Of a stretch of DNA of 64,000 bases, positions 27,282-35,595 are shown one piece after another (within the stretch, counting starts at the first letter, position 1; each line of letters starts with the position of its first letter). The notes beneath the pieces are model-generated. The model was not told the origin of the DNA. It did not search any database and worked only from the letters and a program-made list of their open reading frames with translations. The DNA lies in assembly GCF_020253525.1 (NCBI RefSeq), contig NZ_JADCBK010000002.1:1-64000 (forward strand), read 5' to 3'. A program made the translations under genes and the position numbers. Source of the DNA: Aquidulcibacter sp. GTDB lineage: Bacteria > Pseudomonadota > Alphaproteobacteria > Caulobacterales > Aquidulcibacteraceae.

Positions 27282-27348
27282 GGCCTATCCTTGTTGTTGT
27301 CGTCGTTTTTCTTCGTGAGGGCCCTGAGCAGGCCTTGCCTTGGCTTTT

Positions 27349-27840
27349 TTAAGAGGCTTTTTCGTTTACAAAGGTGGCATCTTCGCCATCGAGGCGGGCA
27401 CGCGCGACCGCGTCATAGGCAGATGCCCCGGCCACTGCCAGATCAGCAGGGGCCTTCGCCAATTGCTCATTGAGCCATTGGACGCCGTTTTCGAGAGTCT
27501 CGATCGACCCAACAATGTCTTCACGCTGACGCTTCAACAGCTCAATTTGCTTGATATATTTGTCGCGTGTGCGCTGCATCTGGGTGCGCTGATTGTCGCC
27601 CAGATCATAGAGGTCGATCATCTCGCGGATTTCCGACAAGGAAAACCCGACCCGCTTACCGCGCAAAATCAGCTTCAAGCGGGCACGGTCACGTACCGAA
27701 TAATGCCTGTTCAGGCCTTCGCGTGCTGGGCTTAAAAGCCCTTTGTCTTCATAAAAGCGCAAAGCGCGGGCGGTCGCACCAAATTCACGCGATAATTCAC
27801 CGATCGTCCAAACCCTGTTCTTCTCAGTTTGATCAGACAT
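27349..27840 (-). CDS. MerR family transcriptional regulator of the beta-oxidation cluster
   Basis: A 163-residue MerR-type regulator. The N-terminal winged helix-turn-helix reads WTIGELSREFGATARALRFY then EDKGLLSPAREGLNRHYSVR. A long coiled dimerisation helix (NQRTQMQRTRDKYIKQIELL) and a short C-terminal tail without metal-binding cysteines follow. This resembles LiuR-like regulators of acyl-CoA and branched-chain catabolism. ATG 27840 has CTCTGGAGGTC in front; the open frame upstream is not coding. It is the first gene of the minus-strand cluster and probably senses an acyl-CoA. Confidence 0.82.
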   Translation of the reverse strand: MSDQTEKNRVWTIGELSREFGATARALRFYEDKGLLSPAREGLNRHYSVRDRARLKLILRGKRVGFSLSEIREMIDLYDLGDNQRTQMQRTRDKYIKQIELLKRQREDIVGSIETLENGVQWLNEQLAKAPADLAVAGASAYDAVARARLDGEDATFVNEKAS

Positions 27841-27877
27841 AAAAGACCTCCAGAGGTGACCTTGGACTCGCGTGTGG

Positions 27878-27900
27878 CTTACGTTTACGCACACGTCAAG
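27878..27900 (-). promoter_or_regulatory. Candidate MerR operator/promoter element
   Basis: On the minus strand the site reads CTTGACGT ... CGTAAACGTAAG, an imperfect inverted repeat (CTT-ACGT / ACGTAAG) 38 bp upstream of the MerR start. It resembles the ACGTTTACGT-type operators described for LiuR-like MerR proteins. TTGACG inside it could act as a -35 box. It would control the MerR gene itself and possibly the divergent gene at 28039. Confidence 0.45.
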
Positions 27901-28038
27901 TAAAATCTTAGTGTTACCGGCCCCACGGGATTGGGGAAATGCCAGTCTCGCTACCCCGCTTGCACGAACCCGCGTGCTTCTTCTTTGGTTTTCAGCTTTG
28001 TTGCGAGCCCGAAACAAAGTGAGTGGGGAAAACCAGTC

Positions 28039-28509
28039 GTGCGTATCAAACTGTGGAATGTTGCTTTGGCTGTTGGCGGGTTGGTGGCTTTGGCCAGTGT
28101 TTCGGCTGAAGCAGGGGCCTATCGGCGGCCCATGGATGCAGCAAGTGTTGCAGCCCCCATCCCAAACCAAGATGTTTCTTCCTATGGTCAGGGTGAGCAT
28201 ACCGGTCGTTCCAACAGTGGTCGGACAACCCCTACGGGCTATCCGGCCGAGACTGAGGTCAATTTTGCTTGGAATGGCATGGAAGGGCCCGCTTATGGCT
28301 ATGGCTATACGCTCAATCTGCCTGCCGATGGCAATTGGCGCTTTATTGAGCCGCGATGCTATGGCAGCCGGACCGGCCAGGTCTGTGTTGAGGGTCATTG
28401 GGTGCGCCGCAAACCCGGACGCTGCGAAGAGGTAACCGCCCACAGTGTGCGTCGTGGCAATTATATCCGCATGGTGCCGCCGGGCCCTGTTGCCAGTTGT
28501 CGACGCTAA
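28039..28509 (+). CDS. Secreted protein, unknown
   Basis: A 156-residue exported protein. From GTG 28039 it begins with a signal peptide (VRIKLWNVALAVGGLVALAS, cleavage near SAEAGA). The mature part is rich in Gly, Tyr and Arg and has four cysteines in its second half (EPRCYGSRTGQVCVEGHW, PGRCEEV, VASCRR), probably two disulfides. An upstream ATG at 27931 in the same frame would put 36 uncharacteristic residues before the signal. No family recognised. Confidence 0.55.
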   Translation: MRIKLWNVALAVGGLVALASVSAEAGAYRRPMDAASVAAPIPNQDVSSYGQGEHTGRSNSGRTTPTGYPAETEVNFAWNGMEGPAYGYGYTLNLPADGNWRFIEPRCYGSRTGQVCVEGHWVRRKPGRCEEVTAHSVRRGNYIRMVPPGPVASCRR

Positions 28510-28547
28510 GGCTGGTCTCGGCCGCCTAAAGCCGCTAACAATGCGGT

Positions 28548-29024
28548 ATGCTGGACGATCAGGATCAGGCGCGGGATGCCTATTGGATGGGGCGGGCTTT
28601 TGAGCTTGCAGAGCAGGCCGCCCGCTTGGGCGAGGCCCCGATTGGGGCTGTTTTAGTGGATAGCAAAACCCAAGTCCTGGTTGCTGAAGCCCATAATGAG
28701 CCGATTACTTTGCACGATCCATCTGGTCATGCTGAAATCTTGGCGATCCGGCGGGCGGGGGAGGCTTTAGCCAATTATCGGCTGGCCCCAGACCTAACCC
28801 TTTATGTGACCTTAGAGCCCTGCACCATGTGCGCTGGCGCTATCAGCCACGCCCGCATCGCCCGTTTGGTTTATGGCGCGTCGGACCCCAAAGGTGGGGC
28901 AGTGGAGCATGGGGTTCGGTTTTTTGAGCAAAAAACCTGTCATTGGCGACCCAAAGTGACAGCGGGTATCTTGGCGGATCGCTGCGCCGAGATTTTGCGC
29001 ACGTTCTTCCGTGCCCGGCGCTGA
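28548..29024 (+). CDS. tadA: tRNA-specific adenosine deaminase TadA
   Basis: A 158-residue cytidine/deoxycytidylate-deaminase-fold protein that converts A34 to inosine in tRNA-Arg(ACG). The zinc and proton-shuttle motif HAEILAIRRAG is near residue 63, and the second motif TLEPCTMCAGAI provides the two zinc cysteines near 93 and 96. NEPITLHDPSGHAE is typical of TadA. Length is close to E. coli TadA. Upstream and downstream genes are unrelated. The A+T-richer PemK patch follows. Confidence 0.92.
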   Translation: MLDDQDQARDAYWMGRAFELAEQAARLGEAPIGAVLVDSKTQVLVAEAHNEPITLHDPSGHAEILAIRRAGEALANYRLAPDLTLYVTLEPCTMCAGAISHARIARLVYGASDPKGGAVEHGVRFFEQKTCHWRPKVTAGILADRCAEILRTFFRARR

Positions 29025-29167
29025 TAGAGCCCTTCCATTTCAGAGTGAGCCATTTGACCGTTTAATCGGCCCGTTGATTTTGACCAGAAAATACAATAAT
29101 TACCCATTGGTTATACGGCGAGATACTGTTCTTAAAGGACCACTTCCTCGCGATATAGGTGGATCAA

Positions 29168-29233
29168 ATGAAGGATTCCCAGTTTCGGGGTCAATTCAGA
29201 CCGCAAGAATTAAAATATCATTGTAATCAATAA
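29168..29233 (+). CDS. Candidate 21-residue peptide upstream of PemK/MazF gene
   Basis: A short frame starting ATG at 29168 with AGGTGG five bases before it and ending TAA 13 bp before the toxin start. It encodes MKDSQFRGQF followed by RPQELKYHCNQ. It is too short for a normal MazE/PemI antitoxin, so it might be a leader peptide, a remnant of an antitoxin, or chance. The rest of the gap 29025-29246 holds nothing else recognised. Confidence 0.25.
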   Translation: MKDSQFRGQFRPQELKYHCNQ

Positions 29234-29246
29234 ATAAGAGAGTGCC

Positions 29247-29669
29247 TTGGCGTTAGCATACCATCCAAAACGCGGGACAATTGTCTGTGTGGATTTTGAC
29301 CAGGGCTTTCGAAAGCCAGAAATGGTAAAGAGGAGGCTATGTGTTGTTATGTCGCCGCCCATTGAAGCGCGTGTGGGACTCTGCACGGTGGTGCCATTAA
29401 GCACGACGATGCCAAACCCAAGCCAAAGATATCATTGTAAGTTGGATATCCCCTTCCGTTTGCCTGAACCTTGGGGAAATGTCAGCCGCTGGGTGAAGGG
29501 TGACATGATATGTGCAGTAGGGCTTCATCGCCTTGATCTGTTGCGTTTGGGCAAAGATTTAACTGGAAAGAGGATTTACCAGCTAAGTAAGCTTCCTGCG
29601 GCACAGATGAGAACCATAAGTAATTGCGTGCTTTATGGCCTCGGCCTTCCCCCTTTGACTCAAGGGTAA
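29247..29669 (+). CDS. PemK/MazF family toxin-like endoribonuclease
   Basis: A 140-residue protein with the MazF/PemK barrel pattern: HPKRGTIVCVDFDQGF at the start, the conserved Arg and strand KRRLCVVMSPPIEARVGL, VVPLSTT, and the later Trp/Asp region SRWVKGDMICAVGLHRLDLL. Such proteins cleave mRNA at short sequences. The start is TTG with AAGAGAG upstream. No full antitoxin gene lies on either side, so it may be orphan or neutralised by the tiny upstream frame. G+C is lower (28 of 60 in 29581-29640) than in flanking tadA and trxB, suggesting acquisition. Confidence 0.72.
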   Translation: MALAYHPKRGTIVCVDFDQGFRKPEMVKRRLCVVMSPPIEARVGLCTVVPLSTTMPNPSQRYHCKLDIPFRLPEPWGNVSRWVKGDMICAVGLHRLDLLRLGKDLTGKRIYQLSKLPAAQMRTISNCVLYGLGLPPLTQG

Positions 29670-29776
29670 TGTCGCGATAGATTTGTGATGTGACGGCTCT
29701 GCCTTGGCATCCGTATTAAGACCCTACCAAGGGCCATTGATCATGAAGAGATAAGCAATCTTTTGGTCAATGCTTT

Positions 29777-29807
29777 AAAGCCCTTCGGCGAGAGCCGAAG
29801 GGCTTTT
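29777..29807 (+). terminator. Rho-independent terminator
   Basis: A perfect 13-bp stem, AAAGCCCTTCGGC / GCCGAAGGGCTTT, with loop GAGA and a short T-run. It ends about 84 bp before the trxB start and so separates the PemK patch from trxB. It is symmetrical enough to work on both strands. Confidence 0.85.
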
Positions 29808-29890
29808 GCTTGTCGTGGCGCACTCTGAACTGAGGGGCCCTTCTTATTCGCGAGGGGAATCACTAGATAGGTGTGCTCAAGGAGCCCCTC

Positions 29891-30856
29891 ATGTCAGAAA
29901 CTCGCCATGCCCCCGTCCTTATCATTGGTTCTGGGCCTGCCGGCTATACAGCCGCCATTTACGCCGCCCGAGCCATGCGCCAGCCCGTGCTGGTCGAAGG
30001 ACCCCAACCCGGCGGGCAACTGACCATTACGACCGAAGTCGAAAACTATCCGGGCTTTGCGGATGTTATCCAAGGCCCTTGGCTGATGGAACAAATGCGC
30101 GCCCAGGCAGAGCATGTTGGCACGCAAATCATTTCCGACTGGATCATGGAAGTTGATCTGACGAGCCGCCCCTTTAAGGCGATCGGCGATGGTGGCCAAG
30201 TCTATACCGGCGATACACTTATTATTGCGACGGGTGCGCAGGCAAAATGGCTGGGCCTGCCTGAAGAACAAGGCCTATGTGGCTTTGGCGTCTCGGCCTG
30301 CGCCACATGCGATGGCTTCTTTTATCGCGGCAAAGAAGTGGTCGTCATCGGCGGCGGGAATACCGCCGTTGAAGAAGCGCTTTTCCTAACCAATTTTGCT
30401 AGCAAAGTGACCTTGGTGCACCGCCGTGCGGAATTGCGGGCAGAACGGATCTTGCAAGACCGCCTGTTTGCCCATCCCAAGGTCGAAGTGGTTTGGGATA
30501 GTGCGGTGGAAGAAATCTTGTCTGACCCCGAACCAAAGTCTGTAACCGGGGTGCGCCTGAAGAATTTGAAGACAGGGGCGCTTTCCGACCTACCTGCCCA
30601 TGGCGTGTTTGTTGCCATTGGCCACAAACCCGCAACGGATCTGTTCATTGGCAAAGTCGCTATGCGCGATAATGGCTATATTATTGTTGAGCCTGGCACG
30701 ACGCGCACCAATGTGCCAGGCGTGTTTGCCGCGGGCGATGTCGCTGACGAAACCTATCGTCAGGCTGTTACTGCTGCGGGCCTTGGCTGCATGGCGGCGT
30801 TGGAGGCTGAGCGTTTCCTTGCAGAGCATGGACAGGAAGCCACCGCTTCGGTCTGA
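29891..30856 (+). CDS. trxB: Thioredoxin-disulfide reductase
   Basis: A 321-residue flavoprotein that reduces thioredoxin with NADPH. The FAD motif LIIGSGPAGYTAAIYAARA is at residues 11-29, the redox motif CATC in SACATCDGFFYRG near 138, the NADPH motif VVVIGGGNTAVEEAL near 155, and the C-terminal FAD motif GVFAAGDVADETYRQAV. Length is normal. AAGGAG lies at 29879-29884 before ATG 29891. The gap to terC (30857-31082, 226 bp) contains no gene or recognised riboswitch. Confidence 0.95.
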   Translation: MSETRHAPVLIIGSGPAGYTAAIYAARAMRQPVLVEGPQPGGQLTITTEVENYPGFADVIQGPWLMEQMRAQAEHVGTQIISDWIMEVDLTSRPFKAIGDGGQVYTGDTLIIATGAQAKWLGLPEEQGLCGFGVSACATCDGFFYRGKEVVVIGGGNTAVEEALFLTNFASKVTLVHRRAELRAERILQDRLFAHPKVEVVWDSAVEEILSDPEPKSVTGVRLKNLKTGALSDLPAHGVFVAIGHKPATDLFIGKVAMRDNGYIIVEPGTTRTNVPGVFAAGDVADETYRQAVTAAGLGCMAALEAERFLAEHGQEATASV

Positions 30857-31082
30857 TCGAGCGGGCGATAGGAAAAGCAGGCTGCGGCGCAAGGCCTATC
30901 ACGGTCTTGTGAACTTGGCCCGCGGTGTATTCACGCTTCAGTGCCTTGCGCATCGAGGCCACAGCCCCATATGCAGCCCACTACCGCAGTCCGGGCCCCT
31001 CTGGCGATCAAGGCGTTGATCGTGATGTCGGATTGATTGTTCTCGTGGAAGACGCAGCCAATAAGTGGGGGGACCGGGGCTT

Positions 31083-32144
31083 ATGGATGCTCTGCCTTTT
31101 TTAACCGCCGTTTACGCGGGCCAGCCAATATGGCTGTGGCTCGCCTTTTTGTCGTTCATCGGTTTCTTATTGTGGCTTGATCTTGGGGTCATCAACAATA
31201 AGGACGGGGTGGTTTCGGCATCGAAATCTGCCAAAATGTGGGCGGCTTTTGCCAGCCTTGCCGTCGCCTTCGGGGCTTATGTCTATTTCGTCTATGAACC
31301 CGATCCGCGATATTACAATAGCCCAGACAATCTCAACCAACAGGCGGTGATCCAGTATTTCACTGGCTATCTGTTGGAAACGGCGCTGGCCTTTGACAAT
31401 ATCTTCGTCATCGGCATGATTTTCACCTTCTTTGCTGTCCCGCGCGAATATCAGCACCGTGTGCTGTTCTGGGGTATCATTGGCGCGATTGTATTCCGGG
31501 CGATCTTCATTGGCTTGGGCTCCGCCGTCGTGAATGAATTCACTTGGGTGCTCTATATCTTCGCGGCCTTCTTGATCTTCACCGGCTACAAAATGTTGTT
31601 CGGTGGCGACCATGAGATGAAGCTGGAAGACAACCCCGTCTTGAAGTTCGTCAAGAAGCGTATGCGCGTGACTGAAACGATCGAGAACCACAATTTCTTC
31701 GTCAAGAAGCCGCATCCAGATGGTTCGGGTAGGTTGGTTCTGTGGGCAACGCCTTTGTTCTTGGCCTTGATGATGGTTGAGTTGGTCGACATCGTTTTCG
31801 CCGTTGACAGCGTGCCTGCTATCTTCGCCGTTACCCGCGACCCATTCATTGTCTACACGTCCAACATCTTCGCGATTTTGGGCCTGCGGTCGATGTATTT
31901 CATGTTGGCTGAAGCCGTCGAGCGCTTCAAATATCTGAAATATGGCTTGTCGTTGGTGCTGGTTTTGATCGGTTGTAAGATCATCTGGAACTTCGGTCTG
32001 TCGAAAGAGCTCAAGATGGTGCCCTATATGGAACCACATTGGTCGCTGATTGCCACCTTGACGCTTTTGGGCGGCGCAATTGCCTACTCCTTGTGGAAGA
32101 CCCGCAAGACCGACGCGTCATCGGACATCAAGCCAGCTGAATAA
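31083..32144 (+). CDS. TerC family integral membrane protein
   Basis: A 353-residue membrane protein of the TerC/Alx family, associated with metal-ion (especially Mn2+) handling and tellurite resistance. About nine membrane helices are visible. Conserved acidic sites sit in membrane segments: LLETALAFDNIFVIGMIF and ELVDIVFAVDSVPAIFAVT, the latter being the family hallmark for metal transport. ATG 31083 (MDALPFLTAV) has GGGGACCGGGG upstream. A strong terminator follows 24 bp after the stop. Confidence 0.9.
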   Translation: MDALPFLTAVYAGQPIWLWLAFLSFIGFLLWLDLGVINNKDGVVSASKSAKMWAAFASLAVAFGAYVYFVYEPDPRYYNSPDNLNQQAVIQYFTGYLLETALAFDNIFVIGMIFTFFAVPREYQHRVLFWGIIGAIVFRAIFIGLGSAVVNEFTWVLYIFAAFLIFTGYKMLFGGDHEMKLEDNPVLKFVKKRMRVTETIENHNFFVKKPHPDGSGRLVLWATPLFLALMMVELVDIVFAVDSVPAIFAVTRDPFIVYTSNIFAILGLRSMYFMLAEAVERFKYLKYGLSLVLVLIGCKIIWNFGLSKELKMVPYMEPHWSLIATLTLLGGAIAYSLWKTRKTDASSDIKPAE

Positions 32145-32168
32145 TCGGCTCGGCCACAAATCAAAAAA

Positions 32169-32201
32169 GAAGGGCGGGACCGCAAAGTCCCGCCCTTTTT
32201 T
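32169..32201 (+). terminator. Terminator of terC
   Basis: AAGGGCGGGAC pairs with GTCCCGCCCTT around a CGCAAA loop and is followed by a run of T. It sits between the stops of terC and the small membrane protein gene on the other strand, so it may serve both directions (an A-run precedes the stem). Confidence 0.9.
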
Positions 32202-32202
32202 G

Positions 32203-32421
32203 TCAGAAATCCGATGGTGGCGTTTGATTGGACTCTACGGATGTGGCGCAAGTGCGCAAGGGGCGGCAGACCTCTTTGTCAGGCTCTCGAATATGCTCAA
32301 TCAGCATCACCATAATGACCATCGTCATCACGAGAATAGCTATCATGGCTTCTAGGCTGATCGGTACGGCGGCGCGAATTTCAGCCAGCCATTTCTTCCA
32401 AGGACTGCCGTCTTCGACCAT
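32203..32421 (-). CDS. Small single-pass membrane protein coupled to polyprenyl synthase
   Basis: A 72-residue protein: a charged N-terminus (MVEDGSPWKKWLAEIRAAVP), one hydrophobic helix (ISLEAMIAILVMTMVIMVML) at residues 21-40, and a polar C-terminus with two cysteines. Its ATG overlaps the stop of the upstream polyprenyl synthetase gene as TAATG, which suggests translational coupling. No family was recognised. A role near the membrane-bound isoprenoid enzyme is inference. Confidence 0.55.
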   Translation of the reverse strand: MVEDGSPWKKWLAEIRAAVPISLEAMIAILVMTMVIMVMLIEHIREPDKEVCRPLRTCATSVESNQTPPSDF

Positions 32422-33431
32422 TAGTTCAGGCGGGCGACAACATAATCTGCAAGATTGGCCAGAAGGGCCGGGATGACCCCCTCAGGCAGGAGGGCGAGGG
32501 CTGCTTTCGCTTCGGCGATATGGCCCCGGGCTTCATCCAACGTGGCCTCAACAGCCCCACGCAGACGCATGGTCTGGATTGCAAAGGCAAGGTCCTCGTC
32601 TTGATGCTTGCGCGCCAGAACCCGTTGCCAGAATAAACGCTCTTCCCCTTGCGCGCGCTCAAGCGCAATGATCAAGGGCAGAGTTGCTTTGCCTTCGCGG
32701 AAGTCATCGCCGGTATTCTTGCCCAAGCTTTGGGTGAGACCGCCATAATCAAGAGCATCATCAACAAGTTGGAAGGCGAGGCCAAGTTTCAGTCCGAACT
32801 TTGCAAGTGCTGCAACCATCTCATCTGAAGCCCCGGCAGTAATGGCGCCGGCCTCACAAGCAGCCGCAAACAAGGCCGCAGTCTTTGCTTCGATCACTTG
32901 ATAATAGCGCTCACGACTGGCTTCACCGCGATTGGTGGTGGCCAGTTGCAGCACTTCACCTTCGGCAATGGTGCTGGCAGCTTTGGCCAGAATATCCAAC
33001 ACCCGCAGAGAGCCCGTTTCCACCATCAGATTGAAGGCACGGGCAAAGAGAAAGTCGCCGACCAGAACGCTGGCCTTATCGCCCCAGATCAGATTGGCAG
33101 CGCGCTTGCCGCGCCGAAGTGACGATCCATCGACCACATCATCATGCAGCAAGGTGGCCGTGTGAATGAACTCAACCGCTGTGGCGAGCTTGATTGCAGG
33201 CTCCCCACCTCCGCCACAGGCGCTTGCTGAGGCCAAAGTCAATAAGGGGCGCAAGCGCTTACCACCCGCATCGACCAAATGATGGGCCACGTCGGGGATC
33301 AAGCCAACTGGGCTTTCCATGCGTGCCGCAATTTCGGTTTCGGTCGCCGCCAATTCCGATGCCAACACGGCCGCGAGCGCTTCAGTCGGATTAACCGACA
33401 CGGCATCAACTGGGCGAGTGGTGACATTCAC
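32421..33431 (-). CDS. ispB: Polyprenyl diphosphate synthase (IspB-type)
   Basis: A 336-residue trans-prenyltransferase that makes the long isoprenoid tail of ubiquinone. The first Asp-rich motif is TATLLHDDVVDGSSLRRGKR near residue 95, and the second is AFQLVDDALDYGG near 225. AGGKRLRPLLTLASA and GDKASVLVGDFLFARAF are family segments. Chain length (octa- or decaprenyl) cannot be told from sequence alone. It is divergent from the methyltransferase gene at 33604, an arrangement common in Alphaproteobacteria, and shares its last base with the next small gene. Confidence 0.9.
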   Translation of the reverse strand: MNVTTRPVDAVSVNPTEALAAVLASELAATETEIAARMESPVGLIPDVAHHLVDAGGKRLRPLLTLASASACGGGGEPAIKLATAVEFIHTATLLHDDVVDGSSLRRGKRAANLIWGDKASVLVGDFLFARAFNLMVETGSLRVLDILAKAASTIAEGEVLQLATTNRGEASRERYYQVIEAKTAALFAAACEAGAITAGASDEMVAALAKFGLKLGLAFQLVDDALDYGGLTQSLGKNTGDDFREGKATLPLIIALERAQGEERLFWQRVLARKHQDEDLAFAIQTMRLRGAVEATLDEARGHIAEAKAALALLPEGVIPALLANLADYVVARLN

Positions 33432-33603
33432 GACAACTTGTTCCTTATAAGTCTTTTAATTCCATGCCCTCTTGAGGGGGCTTGGGTCAAGCATGTGCTG
33501 CTTCCAACCTTGGCGTTCAAAACAGTTTAGTTGACAGAGACCCGATTTCCCGTCTCAACCAAGCGCCTGTACACGTAGTTGGGATACATATTTGGACGCC
33601 CGT

Positions 33604-34344
33604 ATGATCGAAACAACTCATGATATATTCCTGAAGGGGGCTTTGACCATAGAGCAACCCAGCAAGGGGTACCGGGCGGGTACAGATGCTGTTTTGTTAG
33701 CGGCTGCGGCAGCCGCCATTCCAGCAAAAAAAATCCTAGAGGCAGGCTGTGGGGTGGGTACGGCCTTATTGAGCCTTGCTTGCCTGCGCGCTGATTCGGA
33801 CCTCGCGCTGATTGGCCTGGAGAAAGATGAGGCAGCCTGGTCATTGGCCTCGGCAAATGCGGTTCGCAATAAGGTGGCTGGTGAGGTGCAATTTGTGTTG
33901 GGCGATGTTTTGGCACCCGATGAGGCCTTTTTGGGCCAATTTGACCTCGTCTTTTCCAACCCTCCGTACTTCGACGATGATCACGCGATCCGCGATCCTG
34001 ATGTATCGCGCCAGGCTGCCTATATATTGGGGGCACCTTTGGATGTGTGGATCAAGGCCATGTTGGCAATGGCCAAGCCGAAGGGCCGTTTCTTGATGAT
34101 CCATCGGGCAGATCGCTTGCCAGACATTCTCGCAGCGCTTCGGGGAAAGGCGGGGGATATTGGAATCTGCCCGGTCCGGCCGCGTGCCGGGGATCCGGCA
34201 AAACGGGTCCTTGTTTCTGCCCGCAAAGGCTCTCGCGCGCCGCTGCGCCTATTGGCTGGGATCGACATGCATCCGCCTGTGGGGGAGGGCCGCTTTAGTG
34301 CGGACTATCAAGCGATTTGCGACGGTGGGGCTTTGGCCGTCTAG
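33604..34344 (+). CDS. TrmN6-like methyltransferase (tRNA1(Val) A37 N6 type)
   Basis: A 246-residue class I SAM-dependent methyltransferase. Motif I is ILEAGCGVGTALLSLAC near residue 45. The catalytic motif NPPY occurs in FDLVFSNPPYFDDDHAIRD near 120, which marks N6-adenine or related amino methylation and is shared with E. coli YfiC/TrmN6. The start segment HDIFLKGALTIEQPSKGYRA, then GTDAVLLAA, is characteristic of this group. ATG 33604 is preferred over TTG 33592. Confidence 0.78.
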   Translation: MIETTHDIFLKGALTIEQPSKGYRAGTDAVLLAAAAAAIPAKKILEAGCGVGTALLSLACLRADSDLALIGLEKDEAAWSLASANAVRNKVAGEVQFVLGDVLAPDEAFLGQFDLVFSNPPYFDDDHAIRDPDVSRQAAYILGAPLDVWIKAMLAMAKPKGRFLMIHRADRLPDILAALRGKAGDIGICPVRPRAGDPAKRVLVSARKGSRAPLRLLAGIDMHPPVGEGRFSADYQAICDGGALAV

Positions 34345-34428
34345 ACCTAGCGGCCACTTCATCGTAACGCCTTATTGGAAGCGGCAAGCCGACAAAACAG
34401 CCGCCCTCTTTTTTGCTCAGGAGTGCCC

Positions 34429-35541
34429 ATGACCGACGTGTCTGCCTTGTTTCAGCCCCTCACCATTCGCGGTGTGACGATCCCAAACCGCATTGCCATG
34501 GCCCCCATGACGCGCTCTTTTTCGCCCAATGGTGTACCGGGACAGAATGTAGCTGATTATTATGCGCGTCGAGCTGCAGCTGATGTGGGCCTGTTGATCA
34601 CCGAAGGCACGGTTACGGACCGAAAAGGCGCATCCAACGACCCGAACGTGCCCCGCTTTCATGGTGCAGACGCTTTGGCAGGTTGGGCCAAAGTGGTAGA
34701 AGACGTCCATGCCCAGGGCGGCAAGATAGCCCCCCAGATTTGGCACCAAGGCATGATGCGCAAGCCCGGCACGGGCCATTATCCCGATGCGCCGACCGAC
34801 AGCCCTTCCGGCCTCACCCATACAGGCAAGTCCGTTCTGCCTGCACCGACTACGGAAGAAGTTTGGGACATGGTGCAGGCCTATGCGCGTGCTGCTGGCG
34901 ATGCGGCTAAGCTGGGCTTTGATGCGATCGAAATCCATGGCGCACATGGCTATTTGATCGATGAATTCTTCTGGGATGTTATGAATACCCGAACCGACCG
35001 TTATGGTGGCTCTTTGCCAGAGCGCGCGACTTTTGCGGCAGAAATTGTTGCCGAATGTCGCAAGCAAGTGGGCCCCGATATGCCGATTATCCTGCGCTTC
35101 TCGCAATGGAAGCAGCAAGATTACACCATTAAGCTGGCCCATACCCCACAAGAGCTCGAAGCCTTCCTAGCCCCGATTGTGGCTGCAGGCGTCGATATGC
35201 TGCATTGCTCGCAACGGCGCGTCTGGGAAGCCGAATTCCCCGATGTGGATGGTGAAAATGGCCTCAATTGTGCCGGTTGGACCAAGAAAGTTACAGGCGT
35301 TCCCACCATCACGGTAGGCTCCATCGGGCTCTCGAGTGATTTTGCCGGTTCTTTCCGCGGTGAGGGTTCAGCCAAAGCGCCCCTCGATGATGTGGTCCGC
35401 CGCTTAGAGAAGGGGGAATATGACATGGTCGCCATCGGGCGCGCCTTGTTGCAGGACCCTGAATGGGCCAAAAAGGTCAAAGAAGGCCGTACCGATGATC
35501 TGATGGATTACGATGGTAAGGCTTTGGCGACTTTGTATTAA
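34429..35541 (+). CDS. Old Yellow Enzyme family NADH:flavin oxidoreductase
   Basis: A 370-residue FMN-dependent ene-reductase-like protein. TIM-barrel landmarks: IPNRIAMAPMTRSFSPNGVP at the start, PQIWHQGMMRKPG, the active-site region FDAIEIHGAHGYLIDEFFWD with NTRTDRYGGSLPERA, and the phosphate-binding end YDMVAIGRALLQDPEWAKKV. The usual proton donor Tyr and His pair (HGAHGYL) is present. ATG 34429 follows CAGGAG. Substrate unknown; many relatives reduce alpha,beta-unsaturated carbonyls. A terminator follows. Confidence 0.88.
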   Translation: MTDVSALFQPLTIRGVTIPNRIAMAPMTRSFSPNGVPGQNVADYYARRAAADVGLLITEGTVTDRKGASNDPNVPRFHGADALAGWAKVVEDVHAQGGKIAPQIWHQGMMRKPGTGHYPDAPTDSPSGLTHTGKSVLPAPTTEEVWDMVQAYARAAGDAAKLGFDAIEIHGAHGYLIDEFFWDVMNTRTDRYGGSLPERATFAAEIVAECRKQVGPDMPIILRFSQWKQQDYTIKLAHTPQELEAFLAPIVAAGVDMLHCSQRRVWEAEFPDVDGENGLNCAGWTKKVTGVPTITVGSIGLSSDFAGSFRGEGSAKAPLDDVVRRLEKGEYDMVAIGRALLQDPEWAKKVKEGRTDDLMDYDGKALATLY

Positions 35542-35561
35542 GACCCAAGTCGTTGCATAAG

Positions 35562-35595
35562 ATGGGCCTGCCCGCTGTGGTCAGGCCCATTTTTC
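35562..35595 (+). terminator. Terminator of OYE gene
   Basis: ATGGGCCTG (35562-35570) pairs with CAGGCCCAT (35582-35590), followed by TTTTTC. It lies 20 bp after the stop of the oxidoreductase gene and directly before the stop of the convergent ispG. Confidence 0.85.

Noticed and set aside
29011-29226. 71-codon frame overlapping the end of tadA, considered as antitoxin
   Set aside because: It starts inside tadA without ribosome site and shows no MazE/PemI-like DNA-binding pattern.
30857-31082. Possible yybP-ykoY (manganese) riboswitch before terC
   Set aside because: Searched for the GGGGAGUA-type conserved core typical of this motif; it is not present.
33527-34036. 169-codon minus-strand frame over the methyltransferase gene
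   Set aside because: Low-complexity Pro/Arg/Gln-rich translation typical of antisense; the plus strand has a SAM motif and NPPY.
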